Assembly: GCA_021779735.1 (NCBI GenBank)
Contig: JAJYAC010000006.1
Coordinates: forward strand, 1-60,154
Origin: Actinomycetes bacterium
Lineage (GTDB): Bacteria > Actinomycetota > Acidimicrobiia > Acidimicrobiales > RAAP-2
Direction of reading: 5' to 3'
Length of the DNA stretch: 60,154 bases
Below are positions 18,234 through 27,394 of the stretch, in pieces. Position 1 is the stretch's first letter, and the number at the start of each line of letters is the position of its first letter. Made by a program: the position numbers and the translations under genes. The notes beneath the pieces are model-generated. The model searched no databases. It had not been told where the DNA came from and saw nothing but the letters and a program-made list of their open reading frames with translations.

Positions 18234-18613
18234 TGGCAACCCTGGGCGTGGGCGTGGACGTGGTTGACGTGCCGCGCTTCGCCCTGGCGCTTTCGCGGCG
18301 CGCGCGCATGGCCTCGCGACTCTTTTCCGACGGCGAGCGCGCCGACGCCAAGGACGCCCCCGAGCGTCTGGCCGCGCGCTTCGCGGCCAAGGAGGCCGTG
18401 ATGAAGTCCCTCGGCGTGGGGCTAGGTCTGCCCTTTCACGCCATCGAGGTGCGCAAGCTCGCGAGCGGCGCGCCCTACGTCGAGCTGCACGCCGAGGCCG
18501 CTGAGCTCGCCGCCTCGCGCGGGGTCACTCGCTTGCACCTCTCGCTCACTCACACCGACCAGACGGCGATCGCGATGGTCGTGGCGACGGACGAGGGGAC
18601 CCGTGCCGGTTGA
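18233..18613 (+). CDS. acpS: Holo-[acyl-carrier-protein] synthase
   Basis: Transfers 4'-phosphopantetheine from CoA to ACP. The 126-aa product carries the AcpS motifs GVDVVDVPRF near the N-terminus (metal-binding Asp) and RFAAKEAVMKSLG (catalytic Glu/Lys), and ends with the LHLSLTHTDQTAIA strand. GTG 18233 overlaps the glmS stop and the gene overlaps alr by 11 nt. Confidence 0.93.
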   Translation: MATLGVGVDVVDVPRFALALSRRARMASRLFSDGERADAKDAPERLAARFAAKEAVMKSLGVGLGLPFHAIEVRKLASGAPYVELHAEAAELAASRGVTRLHLSLTHTDQTAIAMVVATDEGTRAG

Positions 18614-19754
18614 GGGCGTGCGCCGTCCGGCGTGGGCGGAGATCTCGCGCTCGGCCATCGCCCACAACGTGGGCGTCTTGTCGGCGCTGCTCGGTGACAC
18701 GGCCCTGTGCGCGGTCGTCAAGGCCAACGGCTACGGTCACGGTGCGCCGCTCGCCGCCAAGGCGGCGCTCTCGGCCGGCGCGGACTCGCTGGCGGTGGCC
18801 ATCGTTGACGAGGGCATCGAGCTACGCGGCGCCGGCGTCTCGGCGCCAATCCTGCTGCTGGCCGAGATTCCGCCCGAGACGATTCCCGACGCGCTGAGCC
18901 ACTCGCTCACCTTGACCATTGGCTCGCTCGCGGGGGCGCGCCACGCGGCCCAGATGGCCGCTCGCTTGGGAGGGCTCCATCGCGTGCACGTCAAGGTCGA
19001 CACCGGTATGCACCGCATGGGCGTCGCGCCCGGCGAGATCGACGACGTCGTCGACGTTCTGCTCGCCGAGCCCACCCTCGACCTCGAGGGGATCTACACG
19101 CACTTCTCAGTCGCCGATGGACCCGACGAGGACCAGCGGGCCTTCACGCGCCACCAGATCGCGGTCTTTGACGAGGTGCGAAGGCAATTGGGCGCGCGCG
19201 GCGTCGTCCCGCGCGTCGTGCACGCGGCCAACTCGGCCGGCGCGCTGGGCTATCCCGACGCGCGACTCTCGATGGCGCGCATCGGTCTCGCGCTCTACGG
19301 CTACCTGCCCGACGCGTGGCTCGGCGCGGCGCTCGCGAGCGCGGGTGCGGTCCTCGAGCCGGCCCTGTCGCTGCGCGCGCACGTAGTGGCCACCCACCGC
19401 GTGGCGGCCGGGGAGCGTCCCAGCTACGGGCGTCGCCGAGCGCTCGCGAGCGACGCCACCATCGCGACGGTGCCCTTCGGCTACGCCGACGGCTATCCCC
19501 GGCGCCTCTTCGAAGCGGGGGCCCACGTACTCATCAACGGGCGCCGCTACCCCTTGGCCGGCACGGTGACGATGGACCAGATCCTCGTGGACTGTGGCGA
19601 CGACGCGGTCGGCGTCGGTGACGAGGTCGTTCTGCTGGGTCGCCAGGGCGAGGAGGCCATCAGCGCCGAGGAGTGGGCGAGCCTGGCCTCGACGATCACC
19701 TGGGAGATCCTCTGTGGCATCGGCGCGCGGGTGCCGCGCGTGCTCGCCGACTGA
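18603..19754 (+). CDS. alr: Alanine racemase
   Basis: PLP enzyme giving D-alanine for peptidoglycan. The PLP lysine is Lys40 in VVKANGYGHGA. The second catalytic tyrosine lies in RPSYGRR, and ARIGLALYGY and MDQILVDCGD are conserved. At 383 aa the length is normal. GTG 18603 overlaps acpS and gives the usual start (RPAWAEISRSAIAHN). In actinobacteria alr regularly precedes the tsa genes. Confidence 0.95.
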   Translation: MPVEGVRRPAWAEISRSAIAHNVGVLSALLGDTALCAVVKANGYGHGAPLAAKAALSAGADSLAVAIVDEGIELRGAGVSAPILLLAEIPPETIPDALSHSLTLTIGSLAGARHAAQMAARLGGLHRVHVKVDTGMHRMGVAPGEIDDVVDVLLAEPTLDLEGIYTHFSVADGPDEDQRAFTRHQIAVFDEVRRQLGARGVVPRVVHAANSAGALGYPDARLSMARIGLALYGYLPDAWLGAALASAGAVLEPALSLRAHVVATHRVAAGERPSYGRRRALASDATIATVPFGYADGYPRRLFEAGAHVLINGRRYPLAGTVTMDQILVDCGDDAVGVGDEVVLLGRQGEEAISAEEWASLASTITWEILCGIGARVPRVLAD

Positions 19755-20293
19755 TGCTCGAGCTCGACGGCCTGACGAGCTGCACTCGCTGTGAGCTCGC
19801 GAACTCGCGCACGCGCGTCGTGGCGGGCTCTGGTCCGAGCGACCCCGCGCTCGTCGTGATCGGCGAGGCGCCGGGGCGCCACGAGGACGAGGGTGGTGAG
19901 CCCTTCGTCGGACGCAGCGGCCAGCTCCTCTTTCGCCTTCTGAGCGAGATCGGCCTGACGCGCGAGCGGTGCTTTGTCACCAACGTCGTCAAGTGCCGTC
20001 CGCCCGCCAATCGCACCCCGCGCCCGCGCGAGGTGGCGGCCTGTGCGCCGTGGTTCGACGCGCAGTTGGCCAGCGTCGGCCCGGCGCCGCTCTTGGTCCT
20101 CGGCGCGACCGCCGCGCGCGCCGTCTTTGGCCAGCGTCTGGGCATCGGCGTGATCCACGGACGCGTCCTCGTCGCGGGCGCGCGCCGCGGACTCGCCACC
20201 TACCACCCGGCCGCGGCGTTGCGCGCCGGTGAGCGAGTGGTGGCGCTGATGCGCGAGGACTTGGCGACGCTGCGCACACTGGTGGACGCGTGA
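19754..20293 (+). CDS. Uracil-DNA glycosylase, family 4 (Fe-S type)
   Basis: Excises uracil from DNA. The 179-aa product has the family 4 features: CxxC near the N-terminus (CTRC), the GEAPGRHEDEGG active-site loop, GRSGQLL, NVVKCRPPANRTPRPREVAAC supplying the other two cluster cysteines, and TYHPAA near the C-terminus. A 4Fe-4S cluster is expected. ATG 19754 overlaps the alr stop (ATGA-type junction). It sits between alr and tsaE, an uncommon place. Confidence 0.93.
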   Translation: MLELDGLTSCTRCELANSRTRVVAGSGPSDPALVVIGEAPGRHEDEGGEPFVGRSGQLLFRLLSEIGLTRERCFVTNVVKCRPPANRTPRPREVAACAPWFDAQLASVGPAPLLVLGATAARAVFGQRLGIGVIHGRVLVAGARRGLATYHPAAALRAGERVVALMREDLATLRTLVDA

Positions 20294-20745
20294 GAGCCGT
20301 GCGCGTGTGCGCGAGCGCGGCCGAGACCGAGGCGGCCGGCGAGGACTTCGCGGCCCTGTTGCGCCCGGGAGACGTGGTCCTGCTCTCGGGGCCCCTCGGC
20401 GCGGGCAAGACGACGTTCGTCAAGGGCGTCGCGCGCGCGCTGGGCGTGGCCGAGCGCGTCACGAGCCCCACCTTCACCATCGTGCGCCCCCACCAGTGCC
20501 ACAACGACCGCGGCATCGAAGTACTGCACCACGCCGACGTCTACCGGGTCGCGTCGATCGACGAGGTCTACGACCTGGGCCTGGGCGAGCTCGTGGAGGA
20601 GTCGGCGGTTGCCATCATCGAGTGGGGCGAGCTCGCGAGCGCCGCCTTTGGCGAGGACGTGGTGCGTGTGCGTTTCACCGACGAGGGCGAGGGGCGCCGT
20701 CTCGAGCTCGAGGCCGACCGCGACGACGTGGCGAGGTGGGCGTGA
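20290..20745 (+). CDS. tsaE: tRNA t6A biosynthesis ATPase TsaE
   Basis: ATPase that cycles the TsaB-TsaD complex making N6-threonylcarbamoyl-adenosine at tRNA position 37. The Walker A motif is GPLGAGKTTFVKG, switch regions are SPTFTIV and HADVYR, and the WGE-type motif is IIEWGELA. It is 151 aa. GTG 20290 overlaps the glycosylase stop by 4 nt; tsaB overlaps its end in the same way. Confidence 0.95.
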   Translation: MRAVRVCASAAETEAAGEDFAALLRPGDVVLLSGPLGAGKTTFVKGVARALGVAERVTSPTFTIVRPHQCHNDRGIEVLHHADVYRVASIDEVYDLGLGELVEESAVAIIEWGELASAAFGEDVVRVRFTDEGEGRRLELEADRDDVARWA

Positions 20746-21407
20746 TCACCCTCGGTCTCGAGACCGCGACGAGCGCCTGCGCGGTGGGCCTGTCGGGACC
20801 CTTTGGCGTCGAGGTTCGCGTGGTCAACACCGAGCGGCGCCACGGTGAGTTCCTCATGCCCTCGGTGGCGGCGTTGCTCGCGCGTCACCACGTGGGCGCG
20901 CGCGACGTCGAGCGGGTCGTCGTCGACCGCGGACCCGGACTCTTTACCGGATTGCGCGTGGGAGTCGCGAGCGCGCTGGCCTACGCCCAGGCGGCCGGCG
21001 CGTCGCTGGTGAGCGTGACCTCCCTCGAGATGCTGGCTCACGGGGCGCACGCGCGCGGCGTGCGCGGGGACCTCGTCGCGGTCGTCGACGCGCGCCGTCA
21101 CGAGGTCTTCGCCCAGACCTTTAGCCTCGGCGACGACGTGGCGGCACTCGACGAGGCCGAGGTGCTGGTGCCCGGCGAGCTCGTCGAGCGCTGGCGGGGG
21201 TGTCGCGTGCGTTTTAGCGGCGACGGCGCGCACCGCTACGCGGCGCTGCTCGCGCCGGTGGGAGAGATCGACGAGGAGACGGTGCCCCCGCTCGAGGCGG
21301 CCCTCGCCCTCGCCCCCTCGCGCGAGGTGCTCGAGAGCCTCGCGCCGCTCTACCTGCGCGACGCCGACGCGGTGGCCAACTTCACGACGCGCGGTAGCTC
21401 GCGGTGA
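20742..21407 (+). CDS. tsaB: tRNA t6A biosynthesis protein TsaB
   Basis: TsaB is the ASKHA-fold partner of TsaD. The N-terminus LGLETATSACAVGL, the RRHGEFLMP segment and GPGLFTGLRVGVASALAYA are family hallmarks; it lacks the metal-binding HxxxH of TsaD, as expected. 221 aa. GTG 20742 overlaps the tsaE stop (GTGA). The longer frame starting at 20307 is a read-through of the tsaE region and is rejected. Confidence 0.94.
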   Translation: MITLGLETATSACAVGLSGPFGVEVRVVNTERRHGEFLMPSVAALLARHHVGARDVERVVVDRGPGLFTGLRVGVASALAYAQAAGASLVSVTSLEMLAHGAHARGVRGDLVAVVDARRHEVFAQTFSLGDDVAALDEAEVLVPGELVERWRGCRVRFSGDGAHRYAALLAPVGEIDEETVPPLEAALALAPSREVLESLAPLYLRDADAVANFTTRGSSR

Positions 21408-21886
21408 CCTGGGAGATCCGTCGAGCCGAACGACGTGACGCGCGCGAGATCATGGTGATCGAGCGAGAGCGCTTCCCCGAGCCGTGGAGCCTGGGCATGT
21501 TGCTCGACGAGATGGGTAACGCCGCGACGCGCCGCTACACGGTGGCGATCGAGGCGGGTCGACTGCTGGGCTACTTGGGCGTGATGTACGTGATCGATGA
21601 GCTGCACGTCAACACCCTGGGGGTGCGCGCGGACGCCGAGGGCCGCGGTGTGGCGACGGCCCTGCTCGATGAGGCCTTTGGCGTCGCGCGCGAGCGGGGG
21701 ATCGAGCGGGCCACCTTGGAGGTGGCGGTCTCGAACGAGCGCGCGCAGCGCCTCTACTACCGACACGGCTTTCGTCCGGTGGGGGTGCGCAAGAACTACT
21801 ACGAGAAGACTCACGAGGACGCCCTCGTTTTGTGGAACGACGACCTCGCCGAGCGCGCGGCGGGCGGGCCTACGCTGGCAGAGTGA
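21404..21886 (+). CDS. rimI: Ribosomal-protein-alanine N-acetyltransferase
   Basis: GNAT acetyltransferase of 160 aa. IRRAERRDAREIMVIERERFPEPWS at the N-terminus and the acetyl-CoA loop RADAEGRGVATALL are characteristic, followed by LEVAVSNERAQRLYYRHGFRPVGVRKNYY. Its standard role is acetylation of the S18 N-terminus, but other substrates are possible in Actinobacteria. GTG start overlaps tsaB; tsaD follows with a GTGA overlap. Confidence 0.9.
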   Translation: MTWEIRRAERRDAREIMVIERERFPEPWSLGMLLDEMGNAATRRYTVAIEAGRLLGYLGVMYVIDELHVNTLGVRADAEGRGVATALLDEAFGVARERGIERATLEVAVSNERAQRLYYRHGFRPVGVRKNYYEKTHEDALVLWNDDLAERAAGGPTLAE

Positions 21887-22881
21887 GACTCATCCTCGGC
21901 ATCGAGACGAGTTGCGACGAGACCGCCGCGGCCGTTGTCGACGAGGACCTGCGGGTGCTCTCTTCGGTCGTGGAGTCCTCGATCGACGTGCACCGCGCCT
22001 TTGGCGGGGTGGTGCCCGAGTTGGCCGGTCGGGCTCACGTGGCGACCCTGGGCCCGGTCGTCGCGCGCGCCCTCGAGGGCGCGGGACGTGACGTGCGAGA
22101 CCCCGGGGTGGTCGCGGTGGCGGTGACGAGCGGGCCGGGACTCGTGGGCTCGCTGCTCGTGGGCCTCTCGGCGGCCAAGGCCTACTCGCTCGTCTGGGGC
22201 GTGCCCCTGGTGGGCGTGAACCACTTGGAGGGCCACCTCTTCGCGCCCCTGCTCGAACGTCCCGATCTCACGTGGCCCCTGCTCACCCTGCTCGTCTCGG
22301 GGGGCCACAGCATCTTCGTGCTCCAGAGCGGTCCCGGCGAGTACCGCGTCCTCGGTGAGACGATCGACGACGCGGCCGGGGAGGCCTACGACAAGGTGGC
22401 GCGCTACCTGGGACTGGGATATCCCGGTGGGCCCGAAATCGACCGACTCGCCGCACTCGGCGACCCCCACGCACTGCGCCTGCCGGTCTCGATGACCGGC
22501 GAGGGCTACGACGTCTCGTTCTCCGGGCTCAAGAGCGCCCTCGTGCGCGCGGCCGACACGCACCGCGAGGTCCCCCTCGCCGACGTGGCGGCGTCGTTCC
22601 AGGGCGCGGTCGTCGAACAGCTCACGCGCAAGCTGCGCGCCGCGCTCGGGGCCTTCCCGGTCGCCGGGGTCGCCCTGGCCGGGGGGGTGGCCGCCAACTC
22701 GGCGCTGCGCGCGAGCGTGGCCGCCCTGGCCGAGGAGTTCTCGGTGGCGAGCTACCTGCCCTCGCTCGCCATGTGCACTGACAACGCCGCGATGATCGCC
22801 GCCGCGGGCTGGCACCGCCTCGCGGCCCAGGGCGCGAGCGACCTCTCGCTGTCGGCCGACCCGAACTGGGTGCTCGCGTGA
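21883..22881 (+). CDS. tsaD: tRNA N6-adenosine threonylcarbamoyltransferase TsaD
   Basis: Catalytic subunit of t6A37 synthesis (Kae1/Qri7 family). The iron ligands His114 and His118 are in NHLEGHL. GIETSCDETAAAVV is the N-terminal signature, with LVSGGHS, GLGYPGGPEI and CTDNAAMIA downstream. 332 aa. GTG 21883 is used because it forms a GTGA overlap with rimI and gives the exact family N-terminus; the upstream frame is inside rimI. Confidence 0.97.
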   Translation: MRLILGIETSCDETAAAVVDEDLRVLSSVVESSIDVHRAFGGVVPELAGRAHVATLGPVVARALEGAGRDVRDPGVVAVAVTSGPGLVGSLLVGLSAAKAYSLVWGVPLVGVNHLEGHLFAPLLERPDLTWPLLTLLVSGGHSIFVLQSGPGEYRVLGETIDDAAGEAYDKVARYLGLGYPGGPEIDRLAALGDPHALRLPVSMTGEGYDVSFSGLKSALVRAADTHREVPLADVAASFQGAVVEQLTRKLRAALGAFPVAGVALAGGVAANSALRASVAALAEEFSVASYLPSLAMCTDNAAMIAAAGWHRLAAQGASDLSLSADPNWVLA

Positions 22882-23486
22882 CGCGCTGGCTGCCCTTTGA
22901 CGTCGCCGATTGCGACGCGAGTCCCTTCGTGCAGTTTCGCCGCTGGTACGACGAGGCCGCCCCCGACATGGCCGAGCGCGAGGCCGTCACCCTCGTCACG
23001 GCGACCGCTGACGCGCGTCCGAGCGCGCGCATGGTGCTGCTACGGCGCGTGGGCGAGGACTCCTTTGGCTGGTACACGAACTACGAGTCGCGCAAGGCCC
23101 GCGAGCTCGCCGAGAATCCCCGGGCCGCGCTCTTGTGGTACTGCGAGGCCCAGGGCCGCCAGATTCGCATCGAGGGCGCGGTCGCGCGCTCGAGCGAAGA
23201 GGACTCCGACGCCTACTTCGCCACGCGCGCGCGCCGTAGTCAGATCGGCGCGCACGCGAGCCACCAGTCGAGCCCGCTCGCCTCGCGCGAGGCGCTCGAG
23301 AACCGCGTCGAACTGCTCGAGGCCGAGTTCGCTGGCCGTGACGTGCCGCGACCGGCGAACTGGGGCGGCTACGTGTTGACGCCCGACGCCTTTGAGTTCT
23401 GGCAGCACCGTGAGAATCGCCTGCACGACCGCGTGCTCTATCACCTCGCTAACGGCGAGTGGTCCCTCGCGCGCTACGCGCCCTGA
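22878..23486 (+). CDS. pdxH: Pyridoxamine 5'-phosphate oxidase
   Basis: FMN enzyme oxidising pyridoxine/pyridoxamine phosphate to PLP. FMN-binding MVLLRRVGEDSFGWYTNYESRKARELA, the RQIRIEGAV strand, SHQSSPLASREAL and the substrate-binding C-terminus PANWGGYVLTPDAFEFWQ and ENRLHDR are as in PdxH. 202 aa. GTG 22878 overlaps tsaD. It ends the long plus-strand operon and runs 13 nt into the convergent MFS gene. Confidence 0.93.
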   Translation: MTRWLPFDVADCDASPFVQFRRWYDEAAPDMAEREAVTLVTATADARPSARMVLLRRVGEDSFGWYTNYESRKARELAENPRAALLWYCEAQGRQIRIEGAVARSSEEDSDAYFATRARRSQIGAHASHQSSPLASREALENRVELLEAEFAGRDVPRPANWGGYVLTPDAFEFWQHRENRLHDRVLYHLANGEWSLARYAP

Positions 23487-24736
23487 GCGTTCTCGCGCCG
23501 GTGGGCGTTGCGCGCGCCCGCGAGGGCGAAGGGCCCAAAGATCACGATGCACAGCGTCGAGACGACGCCGGCGATCTGAAAGACGGTGCGCGGGGCCACG
23601 AGGGTGAGGAGTAGCCCGCCGAGGACCGTCGAGCTCAATTCGCCACTGGTAAAGACCGCGTTGACGGCGGCGAACATGCGACCGCGGATCTCCTCGGGCG
23701 TGCGCACGGTGAAGAGCGTGAAGGCGGCGACGTTGACCACGCCGATCGCCGCGCCGGCGATGACCATGAGCGGATACACCCAGGCGATGGCCGTGACGAG
23801 ACCCACCGCCCCGATGGCGAGTGCTGTGATTCCGACGAAGATGAGAATGCTGCGCGCGAGGCGCAGCAGGGAGTGATTGAGACGCGCCGCGGCGAGAGAG
23901 CCGACGATGGTACCCAGGCCAAAACTCGCGCCGATCGCTCCGTAGAGAGTGGCTGAGGCGTGCAGCGTGCGCGTGGCGAAGAACACCTCGGCGACGTTGA
24001 CCATGACGACCGAGGTGATGAAGATGAAGACCATGATCACGATGGGCCGCAGTAGTCGATCGGCGAAGATGTGGCGCAGACCCGCGGTCATCTGGGGGTG
24101 CTCGCGCGTGGACGCGTCCCCGGGCGTGCGGTCGCGCGTGATCGCGCTCGTGCCCAGCGCGCACAGGGCGAAGCTGATGGCGTCGAGGTAGAGCGGCCAG
24201 GACTGGCCCGTCCAGCCCACGAGGAGCCCGCCGAGGATGGGTCCGGCGACGGTCGCGGCACCTTGGACGCCTTGCATGAGGCCCTGGGCGCGACCCACGT
24301 GGTCTTCGCCGGCGATGGCCACCATGAGAGTGCCGTAGCCGGGCATGGAAAAGGACACGCCGACGCTCAGCAGCGCCACGAGGCCCAGGGTGGCGTCGAG
24401 GGAGTGCCAGTAGCCAATGGCCACGCACACGAGGGCCTCGAGGAGTCCCAGTGCGATGAGGAGGGGCTTGACTCGAACGTGATCAACCACGTGGCCCGCC
24501 ACGGGAGCGAGCGCGACGAGCGGCAGGGCGCTCGCGATCGAGAGCGCCGCGATCTCCCAGGCGTGGCCCTGGGGAGCGAGGCGCAAGTAGAGAGTCACCA
24601 GGGCGACGTTGTCGCCGAGAAACGACGCCCCGCGCAGCATCGCCAGCAGGCGCAGATCGCGTACCTGGCCCGAGGACATCGCCGCGGGCGCGCTGGCGGT
24701 CGGCGTGGCGGCGGGCGAGTCATCCATTCCCGCCAT
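23474..24736 (-). CDS. MFS transporter (exporter-like, 12 TM)
   Basis: 420-aa major facilitator with about 12 hydrophobic segments. The cytoplasmic loop after TM2 reads GHVVDHVRVKP, and the loop AGEDHVGRAQGLMQGVQG plus TPEEIRGRMFAAVNAVF after TM10 resemble the MFS_3/EntS-type exporters. The substrate is not evident. A Pro/Ala-rich N-terminal tail precedes TM1. Start could be ATG 24736 or the ATG three codons later. It is convergent with pdxH and divergent from groES. Confidence 0.8.
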   Translation of the reverse strand: MAGMDDSPAATPTASAPAAMSSGQVRDLRLLAMLRGASFLGDNVALVTLYLRLAPQGHAWEIAALSIASALPLVALAPVAGHVVDHVRVKPLLIALGLLEALVCVAIGYWHSLDATLGLVALLSVGVSFSMPGYGTLMVAIAGEDHVGRAQGLMQGVQGAATVAGPILGGLLVGWTGQSWPLYLDAISFALCALGTSAITRDRTPGDASTREHPQMTAGLRHIFADRLLRPIVIMVFIFITSVVMVNVAEVFFATRTLHASATLYGAIGASFGLGTIVGSLAAARLNHSLLRLARSILIFVGITALAIGAVGLVTAIAWVYPLMVIAGAAIGVVNVAAFTLFTVRTPEEIRGRMFAAVNAVFTSGELSSTVLGGLLLTLVAPRTVFQIAGVVSTLCIVIFGPFALAGARNAHRRENAQGA

Positions 24737-24768
24737 GCTAGAGAGTGCGTCCAGCGTTTTCGATCAGG

Positions 24769-24800
24769 GAGAACCCGGAGAGAACCCGGAGAGAGCCCGC
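24769..24800. repeat. Short 11-bp tandem repeat upstream of groES
   Basis: Two exact copies of an 11-bp unit (24769-24779 and 24780-24790; GAGAACCCGGA) and a degenerate third lie between the divergent MFS gene and groES. No function is apparent. Confidence 0.6.
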
Positions 24801-24824
24801 GGGTGGGTCGGCGCCACCCGGGCG

Positions 24825-24853
24825 TTCGCACTCGCCATGGCGGGCTGCTAAAT
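24825..24853 (+). promoter_or_regulatory. Predicted groES-groEL promoter
   Basis: TTCGCA (24825-24830) and CTAAAT (24848-24853) are spaced by 17 bp and abut the CIRCE operator, which would start about at +1. A repressor bound there would block initiation directly. Confidence 0.5.
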
Positions 24854-24879
24854 TGGCAGTCACAAGTTTCGAGTGCTAA
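24853..24879 (+). promoter_or_regulatory. CIRCE operator (HrcA binding site)
   Basis: The arms TTGGCAGTC (24853-24861) and GAGTGCTAA (24871-24879) are separated by 9 bp. The right arm matches the CIRCE consensus TTAGCACTC-N9-GAGTGCTAA exactly and the left arm has two substitutions. It lies 21 bp before groES, so heat-inducible repression of groES-groEL by HrcA is expected. Confidence 0.85.
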
Positions 24880-24900
24880 TTGCACAGGAGGCAATACATC

Positions 24901-25194
24901 ATGAACCTGCACCCGCTAGAAGACCGCATCGTGGTCCGCCCAAACAGCGCCGAGGCCACGACGGCGTCGGGCCTGGTCATTCCGGACACCGCCAAGGAGA
25001 AGCCCCAGCAGGGTGAAGTCCTCGCGGTGGGCCCCGGTCGACGCGCGGAGAACACCGGCGACGTGATCCCCACGGGCGTCACGGTCGGCGACACGGTCGT
25101 CTACTCAAAGTACGGCGGCACCGAGATCACCGTCGACGGCGAAGACCTGCTCATCCTCTCGAGTCGCGACGTCCTCGCGACGATCACGAAGTAG
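24901..25194 (+). CDS. groES: Co-chaperonin GroES
   Basis: 97-aa heptameric lid of the GroEL chaperonin. [14 protein letters not shown], the mobile loop around [19 protein letters not shown] and [14 protein letters not shown] are diagnostic. ATG 24901 is chosen over the in-frame ATG seven codons upstream because AGGAGG (24886-24891) precedes it and the family begins here. groEL starts 6 nt after the stop. Confidence 0.97.
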   Translation: MNLHPLEDRIVVRPNSAEATTASGLVIPDTAKEKPQQGEVLAVGPGRRAENTGDVIPTGVTVGDTVVYSKYGGTEITVDGEDLLILSSRDVLATITK

Positions 25195-26829
<1,635 letters not shown>

Positions 26830-26848
26830 GCGTCACACGCCACTTTCA

Positions 26849-26882
26849 CCAAGGGGCCGGGCCTACGGGCCCGGCCCCTTGG
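26849..26882 (+). terminator. Terminator of groES-groEL
   Basis: A perfect 15-bp GC-rich stem (left arm 26849-26863, right arm 26868-26882) closes on the tetraloop TACG, 20 nt after the groEL stop. No T-tract follows, as is common in high-GC Actinobacteria. Confidence 0.85.
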
Positions 26883-26960
26883 CGTTGGCGCCCTCGCACG
26901 CGGCCCTGGCGGGACGAGGCGGGCGGTCTCGTCGAAAGGCGAAGGACGTGACCGTCTGGG

Positions 26961-27048
26961 CAGTCGTGGAGTCGTGCAGTCGTGGAGTCGTGCAGTCGTG
27001 CAGTCGTGCAGTCGTGCAGTCGTGCAGTCGCGTGGTCGTGCAGTCGCG
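26961..27048. repeat. Octamer minisatellite (11 units)
   Basis: Eleven consecutive 8-bp units of CAGTCGTG or one- or two-base variants (GAGTCGTG, CAGTCGCG, TGGTCGTG) run without spacers. The four central copies (26993-27024) are identical. The array is in the 565-bp stretch between groEL and the next MFS gene (26830-27394), which otherwise holds the groEL terminator and a palindrome at 27206-27226 and no credible gene. Confidence 0.9.
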
Positions 27049-27205
27049 GTGCTCTTCGAGCGTCGTGCTACGGGCGTCGTCACAATGCGAGAACAACTGT
27101 TGGCCCCCATTGGTAGGGTGCCCAAATGAAGCCACGTCGGAGTGTTCGTCTCGTTCTCGCCTCCACCAGCGTCGATAACCGGGAATGTCTCACTGACGAA
27201 TGCTC

Positions 27206-27226
27206 CTCGACAACTCGAGTTGTGAG
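27206..27226. promoter_or_regulatory. Near-perfect palindrome, candidate operator
   Basis: ACAACTCGAGTTGT (27210-27223) is a perfect 14-bp palindrome. CTC to its left and GAG to its right extend it to a 20-bp symmetry if one G (27209) is bulged. It is ~170 bp upstream of the MFS gene at 27395. Neither a regulator gene nor a clear promoter is adjacent. Confidence 0.4.
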
Positions 27227-27394
27227 AACTCGCTGCGTCGAGGTGACGCGATTTCCAGCGTCGCGCGCCTGACTCATCGTGTGCACCGGCGTCAGATCGC
27301 GGAGTCCTCGAACGTGGCGCGACGCCGAGCGACGAGCGTTTAACGTCGCGAGAGTGCTCCGCGAGATTTCGGGATTCGAAGTAGTTGGTGTTCG

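Noticed and set aside
26961-27048. Possible CRISPR array in the repeated region after groEL
   Set aside because: Units are 8 bp and contiguous with no unique spacers, and no cas genes are present; it is a minisatellite.
26879-27178. A 99-aa open frame across the octamer repeats
   Set aside because: Its translation is only the periodic VVQSCSR pattern produced by the 8-bp repeat read in frame, without a ribosome site or family similarity.
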